A DNA stretch of 7,535 nucleotides, taken from JAUVIB01 sp964424545. Lineage in GTDB: Bacteria; Calditrichota; Calditrichia; Calditrichales; Calditrichaceae. Position numbers and translations under genes: made by a program. Positions 6,527-7,535 of the stretch are shown piece by piece (the stretch's first letter is position 1; each line of letters begins with the position of its first letter). Location of the stretch: NCBI GenBank assembly GCA_964424545.1, contig CAYRJN010000186.1, positions 1-7,535 on the forward strand, in the 5' to 3' direction. Below the pieces are notes generated by a model. The model worked only from the letters and a program-made list of their open reading frames with translations, was not told the DNA's origin and did not search any database.

Positions 6527-6580
6527 AAAGGCGGAGCGCTTATGTTATTCGCTTTGCATTACGCCGTCTCCGTCTTTTCT
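6527..6580 (+). terminator. Possible intrinsic terminator after the 212-aa protein gene
   Basis: AAAGGCGGAG (6527-6536) can pair with CTCCGTCTTT (6568-6577) over 10 positions with a single G-U wobble, followed by TCT. The T-rich end makes it terminator-like on the + strand. The loop is long (31 bases) but has a smaller internal stem, AGCG (6535-6538) with CGCT (6550-6553), which would compete with the main stem by two bases. It sits about 100 bp after the stop of the upstream gene, rather far for a classical terminator. Confidence 0.4.
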
Positions 6581-6766
6581 ACCAAACAATTGTATGGATA
6601 AATAAACATGCAGCCTACCTATCATCAAAAATCCTTCGTCGCTAAAATGACGCCGCTATAAATAGTGAAAAAGTCCACTAAATTATCATTTTATTTCTTT
6701 CATTTTTGATTAAGCATTAGTAAATTACCCATGTAATTGATTTAAACAAAAATACTTAAAAAAATA

Positions 6767-6771
6767 AAGGG
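6767..6771 (+). promoter_or_regulatory. Ribosome binding site of the dehydrogenase gene
   Basis: AAGGG lies 8 bases before the ATG at 6780 in an otherwise A/T-only context, supporting that ATG as the start. Confidence 0.5.
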
Positions 6772-6779
6772 AAATTAAT

Positions 6780-7532
6780 ATGAACGACAAGTCATTCAAT
6801 CCTTTTAAGATGGCGCAGGAACAATTTGATCATGTGGCGGATTTGATCGGGCTTGATCAGGGGACAAAAGAACTGTTGCGCGTTCCTTTGCGAGAATATC
6901 ATTTTAGCATACCCGTTAAAATGGATGACGGACAAGTTAAGGTTTTCAGAGGTTACCGTTGTCAGCATAATGACGCGCGCGGGCCGGCAAAAGGCGGCAT
7001 CCGCTTTCATCCGCAGGAAACCATCGATACAGTACGCGCTCTTTCCATGTGGATGACATGGAAAACAGCGGTCGTCAACCTCCCCCTCGGCGGAGGTAAA
7101 GGCGGAGTTATTTGCGATCCGCATAATCTCAGTTTACGTGAACAAGAACAAATCTGCCGCGGCTGGGTTCGACAGGTTGCTAAAAATATCGGACCGGTCA
7201 GCGATGTTCCCGCGCCCGATGTAATGACCAATGCCCAGCATATGTTATGGATGATGGATGAATTTGAAACCATACACGGCGGACGATATCCCGGATTTAT
7301 CACGGGTAAGCCGGTTGGCATGGGCGGTTCGCTCGGACGTACCGAGGCAACGGGCTACGGCGTTGTTTATACCATTCGCGAGGCCTTGAAAGAGCTCGGT
7401 ATTGACCCGAAAGAAACAACGGCTGCGGTACAGGGATTCGGAAACGTGGCGCAATACGCCATTGAACTTTACACCAAATTGGGTGGAACGGTTATCGCCG
7501 TTTCCTGCTGGGATCAAAACGATCAAACATAA
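6780..7532 (+). CDS. gdhA: Glu/Leu/Phe/Val dehydrogenase (glutamate dehydrogenase type), interrupted by an in-frame stop at codon 251
   Basis: NAD(P)-dependent enzyme that interconverts glutamate and 2-oxoglutarate plus ammonia in the cytoplasm. The N-terminal substrate domain is intact: GYRCQHNDARGPAKGGIRFHP at 58-78 with the substrate lysine K71; TWKTAVVNLPLGGGKGG at 93-109 with K95 and the catalytic K107; and DVPAPDVMT at 142-150 with the catalytic Asp147. The dinucleotide-binding domain begins with GRTEATGYGVVY at 186-197 and the Rossmann loop GFGNVA at 219-224. The frame then stops at TAA 7530-7532 after 250 residues, while the family normally has about 410-450. Most of the nucleotide-binding domain is therefore missing or lies beyond the window in a broken frame. 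The stop could be a real nonsense mutation, a frameshift, or a sequencing or assembly error, since it is 3 bases from the window end. Leucine or phenylalanine dehydrogenase is less likely given the GDH-like motifs; the coenzyme cannot be told. It has its own ribosome binding site and is probably a separate transcription unit. Confidence 0.85.
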   Translation: MNDKSFNPFKMAQEQFDHVADLIGLDQGTKELLRVPLREYHFSIPVKMDDGQVKVFRGYRCQHNDARGPAKGGIRFHPQETIDTVRALSMWMTWKTAVVNLPLGGGKGGVICDPHNLSLREQEQICRGWVRQVAKNIGPVSDVPAPDVMTNAQHMLWMMDEFETIHGGRYPGFITGKPVGMGGSLGRTEATGYGVVYTIREALKELGIDPKETTAAVQGFGNVAQYAIELYTKLGGTVIAVSCWDQNDQT

Positions 7533-7535
7533 TAT

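Larger units (their letters stand above)
6427..6779. other. Intergenic region before the glutamate dehydrogenase gene
   Basis: A 353-bp spacer without a supportable gene. It contains the terminator-like hairpin at 6527-6577 and an AT-rich second half that should hold the promoter of the dehydrogenase. The possible boxes there are weak: TATAAA at 6657-6662 has only TTCGTC 16 bp upstream, and TTGATT at 6706-6711 has no well-spaced -10. I do not name a promoter. No small RNA or riboswitch pattern is recognisable to me. Confidence 0.5.

Noticed and set aside
4303..6749. Shared 12-mer TGATTTAAACAA at 4303-4314 and 6738-6749, and shared 11-mer TAAACGCTTAC at 4335-4345 and 6510-6520
   Set aside because: Short AT-rich matches of this length are expected by chance in 7.5 kb. 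They are not in matching positions relative to genes, apart from lying in intergenic DNA.

Overview
The window looks like ordinary chromosome of a low-to-moderate GC, Gram-negative (diderm) bacterium. It has two blocks facing away from each other across a gene-poor gap of about 540 bp. Two genes on the + strand encode secreted proteins that look like outer-membrane beta-barrels, which implies an outer membrane. The penicillin-binding protein in the cell-division cluster carries C-terminal PASTA domains, and the mraZ promoter region fits the Bacteroidetes-type TTTG / TAnnTTTG pattern as well as a weak sigma-70 one. Together these suggest the FCB group (Bacteroidetes, Ignavibacteria, Calditrichaeota/KSB1 or relatives). 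That placement is inference from gene order and motifs, not from a marker-gene search.

Left block (minus strand, 4116 down to 1): the start of the dcw (division and cell wall) cluster in the order mraZ - rsmH - ftsL - ftsI/PBP with PASTA - murE (cut by the window edge). The genes are packed as one operon: 5 bp between mraZ and rsmH, a 4-bp ATGA overlap between rsmH and ftsL, the ftsL stop codon directly followed by the GTG start of the PBP gene, and 1 bp between the PBP gene and murE. The products are a transcriptional regulator of the cluster (MraZ), a 16S rRNA methyltransferase (RsmH), a divisome scaffold protein (FtsL), the septal transpeptidase, and a peptidoglycan-precursor ligase (MurE).

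Middle (about 4090-4632): intergenic. It holds the mraZ promoter on the minus strand, a small GC-rich hairpin, and a good sigma-70-like promoter facing the + strand genes. I could not support a gene here.

Right block (+ strand, 4633-7535): a DUF481-type outer-membrane protein, then a second, unrelated small beta-barrel protein of unknown function. After a 353-bp spacer with a terminator-like hairpin comes the 5' part of a Glu/Leu/Phe/Val dehydrogenase (glutamate dehydrogenase type). This last reading frame meets an in-frame TAA at codon 251, three bases before the window ends, well short of a normal GDH. That stop is the most curious point in the window and could be a real disruption or a sequence error at a contig edge.

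I found no mobile element, CRISPR array, tRNA or rRNA, and no convincing undescribed system. The findings are second-look items of modest interest.
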